DNA of 64,000 nt from Hydractinia symbiolongicarpus. Taxonomy: Eukaryota; Cnidaria; Hydrozoa; Anthoathecata; Hydractiniidae. The DNA is taken from the NCBI RefSeq assembly GCF_029227915.1, contig NC_079878.1:2420001-2484000 (forward strand). Reading direction: 5' to 3'. The position numbers and the translations under genes are program-made. Each line of letters starts with the position of its first letter. The first letter of the stretch is position 1. The notes under the pieces were generated by a model, which ran no database searches, was not told the origin of the DNA, and saw only the letters and a program-made list of their open reading frames with translations. Positions 49,665 through 60,777 of this stretch are shown in pieces.

Positions 49665-49775
49665 CTTTGTATACTTTTGACTATACGGGCCAAGTCCGGG
49701 ATTTACGGGAAATCGCGGGTTTTCGTTTGCCGGCAATTAAACTTCTTTTATTCAGCGTCTCATCAAGGGTACTTT
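49665..49775 (+). repeat. 111-bp truncated monomer, copy 3
   Basis: HOR-E copy 2 counterpart of 47066-47176. Confidence 0.92.
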
Positions 49776-50385
49776 CTTTGTATACTTTTGACTATACGGG
49801 CCCAGTCCGGGATTTACGGGAAATCGCGGGTTTTCGTTTGCCGGCGATTAAACCACTTTCATTAAGCGTCTCATCAAAAATGAAAACATTTTTAAAAACT
49901 ACAAGTCTCATGCGTTTTAGTGGTGAAAAGATACTTTAAAAAATCGTTTTGGAAATGAGTTTACTCACAGGGTACTTTCTTTGTATACATTCGACTATAC
50001 GGGCCAAACCCGGGATTTACGGGAAATCGTGGGTTTTCGTTTGCCGGCGATTAAACCACTTTCATTAAGCGTCTCATCAAAAATGAAAACACTTTTAAAA
50101 ACTACAAGTCTCATGCGTTTTAGTGGTGAAAAAATAATATAAAAAATCGTTCGGGAAATGAGTTTACTCCCTGGGTACTTTCTTTGTATACTTTTGACTA
50201 TACGGGCCGAGTCCGGGGTTTACGGGAAATCGCGGGTTTTCGTTTGCCGTCGATTAAACTTCTTTTAATAAGCGTCTCATCAAAAATGAAAACATTTTTG
50301 AAAACTACAAGTCTCATGCGTTTTAGTGGTGAAAAAAATAATTTAAAAAATCGTTTTGGAAATGAGTTTAATCACAGGGTACTTT

Positions 50386-50426
50386 CTTTGTATACATGGA
50401 AAATGAGTTTTCTCCCCGGGTACTTT
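50386..50426 (+). repeat. 41-bp truncated monomer (f), copy 14
   Basis: Duplicate of the f at 47787, with the same catggaaaatg change. Confidence 0.92.
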
Positions 50427-50629
50427 CTTTGTATACTTTTGACTATATGGGCCGAGTCCGGGGTTTACGGGAAATGGCGGGTTTTCGTTTGCCGGCAATT
50501 AAACTTCTTCTTTTCAGCGTCTCATCAAAAAAGAAAACATTTTTGAAAACTACAAGTCTCATGCGTTTTAGTGGCGAAAAGATACTTTAAAAAATCGTTT
50601 TGAAAATGAGTTTACTCACAGAGTACTTT

Positions 50630-51847
50630 CTTTGTATACATTCGACTATACGGGCCAAGCCCGGGATTTACGGGAAATCGCGGGTTTTCGTTTGCCGGTG
50701 ATTAAACCACTTTCATTAAGCGTCTCATCAAAAATGAAAACATTTCTAAAAACTACAGGTCTCATGCGTTTTAGTGCTGAAAAAATAATTTAAAAAATCG
50801 TTCGGGAAATGAGTTTACTCCCTGGGTACTTTCTTTGTATACTTTTGACTTTACGGGCCGAGTCGGGGATTTACGGGAAGTCGCGGGTTTTCGTTTGCCG
50901 GCGATTAAACTTCTTTTATTCAGCGTCTCATCAAAAATGAAAACATTTTTAAAAACTACAAGTCTCATGGGCTTTAGTGGTTAAATGATAATTTAAAAAA
51001 TCGTTCGAGAAATGAGTTTACTCCCTGGGTACTTTCTTTGTATGCATTCGACTATACGGGCCAAGCCCGGGATTTACGGGAAATCGCGGGTTTTCGTTTG
51101 CCGGCGATTAAACCACTTTAATTAAGCGTCTCATCAAAAATGAAAACATTTCTGAAAACTACAAGTCTCATGCGTTTTAGTGGAGAAAAAATAATTTAAA
51201 AAATCGTTCGGGAAATGAGTTTACTCCCTGGGTACTTTCTTTGTATACTTTTGACTATACGGCCCGAGTCTGGGATTTACGGGAAGTCGCGGGTTTTCGT
51301 TTGCCGGCGATTAAACTTCTTTTATTCAGCGTCTCATCAAAAATGAAAACATTTTTAAAAACTACAAGTCTCATGGGCTTTAGTGGTGAAATAATAATTT
51401 AAAAAATTGTTCGTGAAATGAGTTTACTCCCTGGGTACTTTCTTTGTATACTTTTGACTATACGGGCCGAGTCCGGGATTTACGGGAAATCGCAGGTTTT
51501 CGTTTGCCGGCGATTAAACTTCTTTTATTCAGCGTCTCATCAAAAATGAAAACATTTTTGTAAACTACAAGTCCCATGCGTTTTAGTGGTGAAAAAATAA
51601 TTTAAAAAATCGTTCGGGAAATGAGTTTACTCCCTGGGTACTTTCTTTGTATACTTTTGACTATACGGGCCGAGTCCGGGGTTTACGGGAAATGGCGGGT
51701 TTTCGTTTGCCGGCGATTAAACTTCTTTTATTCAGCGTCTCATCAAAAATGAGAACATTTTTGAAAACTACAAGTCTCATGCGTTTTAGTGGCGAAAAGA
51801 TACTTTAAAAAATCGTTTTGAAAATGAGTTTACTCACAGAGTACTTT
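50630..51847 (+). repeat. 1218-bp hexamer HOR-E2, copy 1
   Basis: Units 50630 (gccggtgatt; agtgctgaaaa), 50833, 51036 (gtatgcattcgac; cactttaattaag), 51239 (gagtctggg), 51442 (aatcgcagg; ttttgtaaac), 51645 (ccggggtttac; aaaatgagaacattt). The last unit ends in ttttgaaaatgag and cacagagtac, which reproduces the start of the cycle. Confidence 0.92.
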
Positions 51848-53065
51848 CTTTGTATACATTCGACTATACGGGCCAAGCCCGGGATTTACGGGAAATCGCG
51901 GGTTTTCGTTTGCCGGTGATTAAACCACTTTCATTAAGCGTCTCATCAAAAATGAAAACATTTCTAAAAACTACAGGTCTCATGCGTTTTAGTGCTGAAA
52001 AAATAATTTAAAAAATCGTTCGGGAAATGAGTTTACTCCCTGGGTACTTTCTTTGTATACTTTTGACTTTACGGGCCGAGTCGGGGATTTACGGGAAGTC
52101 GCGGGTTTTCGTTTGCCGGCGATTAAACTTCTTTTATTCAGCGTCTCATCAAAAATGAAAACATTTTTAAAAACTACAAGTCTCATGGGCTTTAGTGGTT
52201 AAATGATAATTTAAAAAATCGTTCGAGAAATGAGTTTACTCCCTGGGTACTTTCTTTGTATGCATTCGACTATACGGGCCAAGCCCGGGATTTACGGGAA
52301 ATCGCGGGTTTTCGTTTGCCGGCGATTAAACCACTTTAATTAAGCGTCTCATCAAAAATGAAAACATTTCTGAAAACTACAAGTCTCATGCGTTTTAGTG
52401 GAGAAAAAATAATTTAAAAAATCGTTCGGGAAATGAGTTTACTCCCTGGGTACTTTCTTTGTATACTTTTGACTATACGGCCCGAGTCTGGGATTTACGG
52501 GAAGTCGCGGGTTTTCGTTTGCCGGCGATTAAACTTCTTTTATTCAGCGTCTCATCAAAAATGAAAACATTTTTAAAAACTACAAGTCTCATGGGCTTTA
52601 GTGGTGAAATAATAATTTAAAAAATCGTTCGTGAAATGAGTTTACTCCCTGGGTACTTTCTTTGTATACTTTTGACTATACGGGCCGAGTCCGGGATTTA
52701 CGGGAAATCGCAGGTTTTCGTTTGCCGGCGATTAAACTTCTTTTATTCAGCGTCTCATCAAAAATGAAAACATTTTTGTAAACTACAAGTCCCATGCGTT
52801 TTAGTGGTGAAAAAATAATTTAAAAAATCGTTCGGGAAATGAGTTTACTCCCTGGGTACTTTCTTTGTATACTTTTGACTATACGGGCCGAGTCCGGGGT
52901 TTACGGGAAATGGCGGGTTTTCGTTTGCCGGCGATTAAACTTCTTTTATTCAGCGTCTCATCAAAAATGAGAACATTTTTGAAAACTACAAGTCTCATGC
53001 GTTTTAGTGGTGAAAAGATAATTTAAAAAATCGTTTTGGAAATGAGTTTACTCACAGGGTACTTT
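51848..53065 (+). repeat. 1218-bp hexamer HOR-E2, copy 2
   Basis: Units 51848, 52051, 52254, 52457, 52660 and 52863 match copy 1 in order, including the rare aaaatgagaacattt. The last unit ends in the ordinary ttttggaaatgag, cacagggtac, so the cycle stops here. Confidence 0.92.
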
Positions 53066-55904
53066 CTATGTATACATTCGACTATACGGGCCAAGCCAGG
53101 GATTTACGGGAAATCGCGGGTTTTCGTTTGCCGGCGATTAAACCACTTTCATTAAGCGTCTCATCAAAAATGAAAACATTTCTGGAAACTACAAGTCTCA
53201 TGCGTTTTAGTGGTGAAAAAATAATTTAAAAAATCGTTCGGGAAATGAGTTTACTCCCTGGGTACTTTCTTTGTATACTTTTGACTATACGCCCCGAGTC
53301 CGAGATTTACGGGAAGTCGCGGGTTTTCGTTTGCCGGCGATTAAACTTCTTTTATTCAGCGTCTCATCAAAAATGAAAACATTTTTAAAAACTACAAGTC
53401 TCATGGGCTTTAGTGGTGAAATAATAATTTAAAAAATCGTTCGGGAAATGAGTTTACTCCCTGGGTACTTTCTTTGTATACTTTTGACTATACGGGCCGA
53501 GTCCGGGATTTACGGGAAATCGCAGGTTTTCGTTTGCCGGCGATTAAACTTCTTTTATTCAGCGTCTCATCAAAAATGAAAACATTTTTGTAAACTACAA
53601 GTCCCATGCGTTTTAGTGGTGAAAAAATAATTTAAAAAATCGTTTGGGAAATGAGTTTACTCCCTGGGTACTTTCTTTGTATACTTTTGACTATACGGGC
53701 CGAGTCCGGGGTTTACGGGAAATGGCGGGTTTTCGTTTGCCGGCGATTAAACTTCTTTTATTCAGCGTCTCATCAAAAATGAAAACATTTTTGAAAACTA
53801 CAAGTCTCATACGTTTTAGTGGTGAAAAGATAATTTAAAAAATCGTTTTGGAAATGAGTTTACTCACAGGGTACTTTCTTTGTATACATTTGACTATACG
53901 GGCCAAGCCCGGGATTTCCGGAAATCGCGGGTTTTCGTTTGCCGGCGATTAAACCACTTTCATTAAACGTCTCATCAAAAATGAAAACATTTCTAAAAAT
54001 TACAAGTCTCATGCGTTTTAGTGGTGAAAAAATAATTTAAAAAATCGTTCGGGAAATGAGTTTACTCCCTGGGTACCTTCTTTGTATACTTTTGACTATA
54101 CGGGCCGAGTCCGGGATTTACGGGAAATCGCGGGTTTTCGTTTGCCGGCGATTAAACTTCTTTTATTCAGCGTCTCATCAAAAATGAAAACATTTCTGCA
54201 AACTACAAGTCTCATGCGTTTTAGTGGTGAAGAAATAAATTAAAAAATCGTTCGGGAAATGAGTTTACTCCCTGGGTACCTTCTTTGTATACTTTTGACT
54301 ATACGGGCCGAGTCCGGGATTTACGGGAAATCGCGGGTTTTCGTTTGCCGGCGATTAAACTTCTTTTATTCAGCGTCTCATCAAAAATGAAAACATTTCT
54401 GAAAACTACAAGTCTCATGCGTTTTAGTGGTGAAAAAATAATTTAAAAAATCGTTCGGGAAATGAGTTTACTCCCTGGGTATCTCCTTTGTATACTTTTG
54501 ACTATACGGGCCGAGTCCGGGATTTACGGGAAATCGCGGGTTTTCGTTTGTCGGCGATTAAACTTCTTTTATTCAGCGTCTCATCAAAAATAAAAACATT
54601 TTTATAAACTACAAGTCTCATGGGCTTTAGTGGTGAAATAATAATTTAAAAAAACGTTCGGGAAATGAGTTTACTCCCTAGGTACTTCTTTTGTATACAT
54701 TTGACTATACGGGCCGAGTCCGGGATTTACGGGAAATCGCGGGTTTTCGTTTGCCGGCGATTAAACTTCTTTTATTCAGCGTCTCATCAAAAATGAAAAC
54801 ACTTTTGAAAACTACAAGTCTCATGCGTTTTAGTGGTGAAAAAATAATTTAAAAAATCGTTCGGGAAATGAGTTTACTCCCTGGGTACTTTCTTTGTATA
54901 CTTTTGACTATACGGGCCCAGTCCGGGATTTACGGGAAATAGCGGGTTTTCGTGTGCCGGCGATTAAACTTCTTTTATTCAGCGTCCCATCAAAAATGAA
55001 AACGTTTTTAAAAACTACAAGTCTCATGCGTTTTAGTGGTGAAAAAATACTTTAAAAAATCGTTTTGGAAATGAGTTTACTCACAGGGTACTTTCTTTGT
55101 ATACATTCGACTATACGGGCCAAGCCCAGGATTTAGGGAAAACGCGGGTTTTCGTTTGCCGGCGATTAAACCACTTTCATTAAGCGTCTCATCAAAAATG
55201 AAAACATTTCTGAAAACTACAGGTCTCATGCGTTTTAGTGGTGAAAAAATAATTTAAAAAATCGTTCGGGCAATGAGTTTACTCCCTGGGTACTTTCTTT
55301 GTATACTTTTGACTATACGGGCCGAGTCGGGGATTTACGAGAAGTCGCGGGTTTTCGTTTGCCGGCGATTAAACCTGTTTTATTCAGCGTCTCATCAAAA
55401 ATGAAAACATTTTTGAAAACTACAAGTCTCATGTGTTTTAGTGGTGAAAAAAAAATTTAAAAAATCGTTCGGGAAATGAGTTTACTCCCTGGGTACCTTC
55501 TTTGTATACTTTTGACTATACGGCCGATTCCGGGATTTACGGGAAATCGCGGGTTTTCGTTTGCCGGCGATTAAACCACTTTCATTAAGCGTCTCATCAA
55601 AAATGAAAACATTTCTGCAAACTACAAGTCTCATGCGTTTTAGTGGTGAAAAAATAATTTAAAAAATCCTTCGGGAAATGAGTTTACTCCCTAGGTACCT
55701 TCTTTGTATACTTTTGACTATACGGGCCGAGTCGGGGATTTACGGGAAGTCGCGGGTTGTCGTTTGCCGGCGATTAAACCACTTTCATTAAGCGTCTCAT
55801 CAAAAATGAAAACATTTCTGCAAACTACAAGTCTCATGCGTTTTAGTGGTGAAAAAATAATTTAAAAAATCGTTCGGGAAATGAGTTTACTCCCTGGGTA
55901 GCTT
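53066..55904 (+). repeat. Mixed monomer segment
   Basis: Units from 53066 (ctatgtatac) to 55702. 53878 is a 202-bp unit with the perfect palindrome GATTTCCGGAAATC and the HOR-B signature (cattaaacg; ctaaaaattac), an isolated outpost of that lineage. 54080 and 54283 are almost identical neighbours. 54486 has gtatctcctttg, 55095 has tttagggaaaacgc, and 55500 has tacggccgattcc. Private substitutions are frequent and no HOR is visible. No gene is seen. Confidence 0.85.
53913..53926. other. Perfect 14-bp palindrome, second copy
   Basis: Same GATTTCCGGAAATC, 50 kb from the first, in a unit whose 3' half is of HOR-B type C rather than a2. The 5' and 3' halves of the unit have been re-paired. Confidence 0.9.
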
Positions 55905-56107
55905 CTTTGTATACTTTTGACTATACGGGCCGAGTCCGGGATTTACGGGAAATCGCGGGTTTTCGTTTGCCGGCGAGTAAACTTCTTTTATTCAGCGTCT
56001 CATCAAAAATGAAAACACTTTTGAAAACTACAAGTCTCATGCGTTTTAGTGGTGAAAAAATAATTTAAAAAATCGTTCGGGAAATGAGTTTACTCCCTGG
56101 GTACTTT

Positions 56108-56273
56108 CTTTGTATACTTTTGACTATACGGGCCCAGTCCGATTAAACTTCTTTTATTCAGCGTCCCATCAAAAATGAAAACATTTTCAAAAACTACAAG
56201 TCTCATGCGTTTTAGTGGTGAAAAGATACTTTAAAAAATTGTTTTGTAAATGAGTTTACTCACAGGGTACTTT
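56108..56273 (+). repeat. 166-bp truncated monomer
   Basis: A 37-bp deletion removes the GC-rich part of the unit: gggcccagtcc joins gattaaacttc at 56140/56141. It is the only copy with this deletion, and its full-length relatives at 54892, 57737 and 58954 are intact. The lost part contains the GATTT/AAATC dyad and gccggc. Confidence 0.92.
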
Positions 56274-57086
56274 CTTTGTATGCATTCGACTATACGGGCC
56301 AAGCCCCGGATTTACGGGAAATCGCGGGTTTTCGTTTGCCGGCGATTAAACCACTTTCATTAAGCGTCTCATCAAAAATGAAAACATTTCTGAAAACTAC
56401 AGGTCTCATGGGCTTTAGTGGTTAAATAATAATTTAAAAAATCGTTTTGGAAATGAGTTTACTCCCTGGGTACTTTCTTTGTATGCATTCGACTATACGG
56501 GTCAAGTCCGGGATTTACGGGAAATCGCAGGTTTTCGTTTGCCGGCGATTAAACCACTTTTATTCAGCGTCTCATCAAAAATGAAAACATTTCTGAAAAC
56601 TACAGGTCTCATGGGCTTTAGTGGTTAAATAATAATTTAAAAAATCGTTCGGGAAATGAGTTTACTCCCTGGGTACTTTCTTTGTATGCATTCGACTATA
56701 CGGGCCAAACCCGGGATTTACGGGAAATCGCGGGTTTTCGTTTGCCGGCGATTAAACCACTTTCATTAAGCGTCTCATCAAAAATGAAAAATTTTTTAAA
56801 AACTACAAGTCTCATAGGCTTTAGTAGTGAAATAATAATTTAAAAAATCTTTCGGGAAATGAGTTTACTCCCTGAGTACTTTCTTTGTATACTTTTGACT
56901 ATACGGGCCGAGTCCGGGATTTACGGGAAATCGCAGGTTTTCGTTTGCCGGCGATTAAACTTCTTTTATTCAGAGTCTCATCAAAAATGAAAATATTTTT
57001 GTAAACTACAATTCCCATGCGTTTTAGTGGTGAAAAAATAATTTAAAAAAATCGTTTTGGAAATAAGTTTAATCACAGGGTACTTT

Positions 57087-57127
57087 CTTTGTATACATGG
57101 GAAATGAGTTTACTCCCCGGGTACTTT
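57087..57127 (+). repeat. 41-bp truncated monomer (f), copy 15
   Basis: Last f in the window. The following unit reads tatatgggctgagtcc and cttctttttttcagcg, matching the early HOR-A form (gggtttttgtttg) more closely than the nearer copies at 47787 and 50386. Confidence 0.92.
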
Positions 57128-57533
57128 CTTTGTATACTTTTGACTATATGGGCTGAGTCCGGGGTTTACGGGAAATGGCGGGTTTTTGTTTGCCGGCAAT
57201 TAAACTTCTTTTTTTCAGCGTCTCATCAAAAATGAAAACATTTTTGAAAACTATAAGTCTCATGCGTTTTAGTGGCGAAAAGATACTTTAAAAAATCGTT
57301 TTGGAAATGAGTTTACTCACAGGGTACTTTCTTTGTATACATTTGACTATACGGGCCAAGCCCGGGATTTACGGGAAATCGCGGGTTTTCGTTTGCCGGC
57401 GATTAAACCACTTTCATTAAGCGTCTCATCAAAAATGAAAACATTTCTGCAAACTACAAGTCTCATGCGTTTTAGTGGTGAAAAAATAATTTAAAAAATC
57501 GTTCGGGAAATGAGTTTACTCCCTGGGTACCTT

Positions 57534-58750
57534 CTTTGTATACTTTTGACTATACGGGCCGAGTCCGGGATTTACGGGAAATCGCGGGTTTTCGTTTGCC
57601 GGCGAGTAAACTTCTTTTATTCAGCGTCTCATCAAAAATGAAAACACTTTTGAAAACTACAAGTCTCATGCGTTTTAGTGGTGAAAAAATAATTTAAAAA
57701 ATCGTTCGGGAAATGAGTTTACTCCCTGGGTACTTTCTTTGTATACTTTTGACTATACGGGCCCAGTCCGGGATTTACGGGAAATCGCGGGTTTTCGTGT
57801 GCCGGCGATTAAACTTCTTTTATTCAGCGTCCCATCAAAAATGAAAACATTTTTAAAAACTACAAGTCTCATGCGTTTTAGTGGTGAAAAGATACTTTAA
57901 AAAATCGTTTTGGAAATGAGTTTACTCACAGGGTACTTTCTTTGTATACATTCGACTATACGGGCCAAGCCCGGGATTTACGGGAAATCGCGGGTTTTCG
58001 TTTGCCGGCGATTAAACCACTTTCGTTAAGCGTCTCATCAAAAATGAAAACATTTCTGAAAACGACAGGTCTCATGGGCTTTAGTGGTTAAATAATAATT
58101 TAAAAAATCGTTCGGGAAATGAGTTTACTCATTGGGTACTTTCTTTGTATGCATTCGACTATACGGGCCAAGCCCGGGATTTACGGGAAATCGCGGGTTT
58201 TCGTTTGCCGGCGATTAAACCACTTTTATTCAGCGTCTCATCAAAAATGAAAACATTTCTGAAAACTACAGGTCTCATGGGCTTTAGTGGTTAAGTAATA
58301 ACTTAAAAAATTGTTCGGGAAATGAGTTTACTCCCTGGGTACTTTCTTTGTATGCATTCGACTATACGGGCCAAGCCCGGGATTTACGGGAAATCGCGGG
58401 TTTTCGTTTGCCGGCGATTAAACCACTTTCATTAAGCGTCTCATCAAAAATGAAAACATTTCTGAAAACTACAAGTCTAAGGCGTTTTAGTGGTGAAAAA
58501 TAATTTAAAAAATCGTTCCGGAAATGAGTTTACTCCCTGGGTACTTTCTTTGTATACTTTTGACTATACGGCCCGAATCCGGGATTTACGGGAAATCGCG
58601 GGTTTTCGTTTGCCGGCGATTAAACCACTTTCATTAAGCGTCTCATCAAAAATGAAAACATTTCTGCAAACTACAAGTCTCATGCGTTTTAGTGGTGAAA
58701 AAATAATTTAAAAAATCGTTCGGGAAATGAGTTTACTCCCTGGGTACCTT
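57534..58750 (+). repeat. 1217-bp hexamer HOR-F, copy 1
   Basis: Units 57534 (gagtaaac; aaaacactttt), 57737 (gggcccagtcc; gtgtgccgg), 57940 (ctttcgttaag; aaaacgacagg), 58143 (gtatgcattcgac, preceded by ctcattgggtac), 58346 (202 bp, agtctaaggcg), 58548 (ggcccgaatcc). The 1217-bp length reflects one base missing in gtgaaaaataattt. Confidence 0.9.
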
Positions 58751-59561
58751 CTTTGTATACTTTTGACTATACGGGCCGAGTCCGGGATTTACGGGAAATC
58801 GCGGGTTTTCGTTTGCCGGCGAGTAAACTTCTTTTATTCAGCGTCTCATCAAAAATGAAAACACTTTTGAAAACTACAAGTCTCATGCGTTTTAGTGGTG
58901 AAAAAATAATTTAAAAAATCGTTCGGGAAATGAGTTTACTCCCTGGGTACTTTCTTTGTATACTTTTGACTATACGGGCCCAGTCCGGGATTTACGGGAA
59001 ATCGCGGGTTTTCGTGTGCCGGCGATTAAACTTCTTTTATTCAGCGTCCCATCAAAAATGAAAACATTTTTAAAAACTACAAGTCTCATGCGTTTTAGTG
59101 GTGAAAAGATACTTTAAAAAATCGTTTTGGAAATGAGTTTACTCACAGGGTACTTTCTTTGTATACATTCGACTATACGGGCCAAGCCCGGGATTTACGG
59201 GAAATCGCGGGTTTTCGTTTGCCGGCGATTAAACCACTTTCGTTAAGCGTCTCATCAAAAATCAAAACATTTCTGAAAACGACAGGTCTCATGGGCTTTA
59301 GTGGTTAAATAATAATCTAAAAAATCGTTCGGGAAATGAGTTTACTCATTGGGTACTTTCTTTGTATGCATTCGGCTATACGGGCCAAGCCCGGGATTTA
59401 CGGGAAATCGCGGGTTTTCGTTTGCCGGCGATTAAACCACTTTCATTAAACGTCTCATCAAAAATGATAACATTTCTGAAAACTACAAGTCTAAGGCGTT
59501 TTAGTGGTGAAAAATAATTTAAAAAATCGTTCCGGAAATGAGTTTACTCCCTGGGTACTTT
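58751..59561 (+). repeat. HOR-F, copy 2 (shortened, four units)
   Basis: Units 58751, 58954, 59157 and 59360. The last fuses the counterparts of 58143 and 58346: it follows ctcattgggtac but carries agtctaaggcg and gaaaaataattt. One unit has therefore been lost. The next unit (59562, ggcccgaatcc) begins HOR-G. Confidence 0.9.
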
Positions 59562-60777
59562 CTTTGTATACTTTTGACTATACGGCCCGAATCCGGGATT
59601 TACGGGAAGTCGCGGGTTTCGTTTGCCGGCGATTAAACTTCTTTTATTCAGCGTCTCATCAAAAATGAAAACATTTTTAAAAACTACAAGTCTCATGGGC
59701 TTTAGTAGTGAAATAATATCTTAAAAAATCTTTCGGGAAATGAGTTTACTCCCTGGGTACTTTCTTTGTATACTTTTGACTATACGGGCCGAGTCCGGGA
59801 TTTACGGGAAATCGCAGGTTTTCGTTTGCCGGCGATTAAACTTCTTTTATTCAGAGTCTCATCAAAAATGAAAACATTTTTGTAAACTACAAGTCCCATG
59901 CGTTTTAGTGGTAAAAAAATAATTTAAAAAATCGTTCGGGAAATGAGTTTACTCCCTGGGTACTTTCTTTGTATACTTTTGACTATACGGGCCGAGTCTG
60001 GGGTTTACGGGAAATGGCGGGTTTTCGTTTTCCGGCGATTAAACTTCTTTTATTCAGCGTCTCATCAAAAATGAAAACATTTTTGAAAACTACAAGTCTC
60101 ATGCGCTTTAGTGGTGAAAAGATAATTTAAAAAATCGTTCGGGAAATGAGTTTACTCCCTGGGTACTTTCTTTGTATACTTTTGACTATACGGGCCGAGT
60201 CCGGGGTTTACGGGAAATGGCGGGTTTTCGTTTTCCGGCGATTAAACTTCTTTTATTCAGCGTCTCATCAAAAATGAAAACATTTTTAAAAACTACAAGT
60301 CTCATGGGCTTTAGTAGTGAAATAATAATTTAAAAATCGTTCGGGAAATGAGTTTACTCCCTGGGTACTTTCTTTGTATACTTTTGACTATACGGGCCGA
60401 GTCCGGGATTTACGGGAAATCGCAGGTTTTCGTTTGCCGGCGATTAAACTTCTTTTATTCAGAGTCTCATCAAAAATGAAAACATTTTTGTAAACTACAA
60501 GTCCCATGCGTTTTAGTGGTGAAAAAATAATTTAAAAAATCGTTCGGGAAATGAGTTTACTCCCTGGGTACTTTCTTTGTATACTTTTGACTATACGGGC
60601 CGAGTCCGGGATTTACGGGAAATCGCGGGTTTTCGTTTGCCGGCGATTAAACCACTTTCATTAAGCGTCTCATCAAAAATGAAAACATTTTTAAGAACTA
60701 CAAGTCTCATGGGCTTTAGTGGTGAAAAAATAATTTAAAAAATCGATCGGGAAATGAGTTTACTCCCTGGGTACCTT
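59562..60777 (+). repeat. 1216-bp hexamer HOR-G, copy 1
   Basis: Units 59562 (Q, 202 bp, gcgggtttcg; tttagtagtg), 59764 (aatcgcagg; cagagtctc; ttttgtaaac; ggtaaaaaaa), 59967 (gtctggggtttac; gttttccgg), 60170 (202 bp, tttagtagtg, atttaaaaatcg), 60372, 60575. The tttagtagtg change is confined to this domain and its immediate surroundings. Confidence 0.9.

Larger units (their letters stand above)
48640..51035 (+). repeat. 2599-bp HOR-E, copy 2 (up to the shared hexamer)
   Basis: Repeats 46042 onward with a constant 2599-bp shift from 46853: triple decamer 49452, 111-bp unit 49665, f 50386. Differences seen include aaattgcggg near 49092 and caaaaaagaaaac near 50526, the latter changing atg to aag. 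Its last units (50630, 50833) also begin the following hexamer block. Confidence 0.92.
55905..57533 (+). repeat. HOR-F precursor cycle, 1629 bp
   Basis: Units 55905 (cggcgagtaaac), 56108 (gggcccagtcc, truncated), 56274, 56477, 56680, 56883 (204 bp), f 57087, 57128 and 57331. The order of the first five matches 57534-58547. The f plus its tatatgggc follower sits where later cycles have a ggcccgaatcc unit. Confidence 0.85.

Noticed and set aside
47585-50546. A repeat-protein gene built from monomer-encoded modules
   Set aside because: The 116- and 120-codon frames exist only because of a 1-bp length variant and the 41-bp remnant. The next unit is out of frame and stopped.
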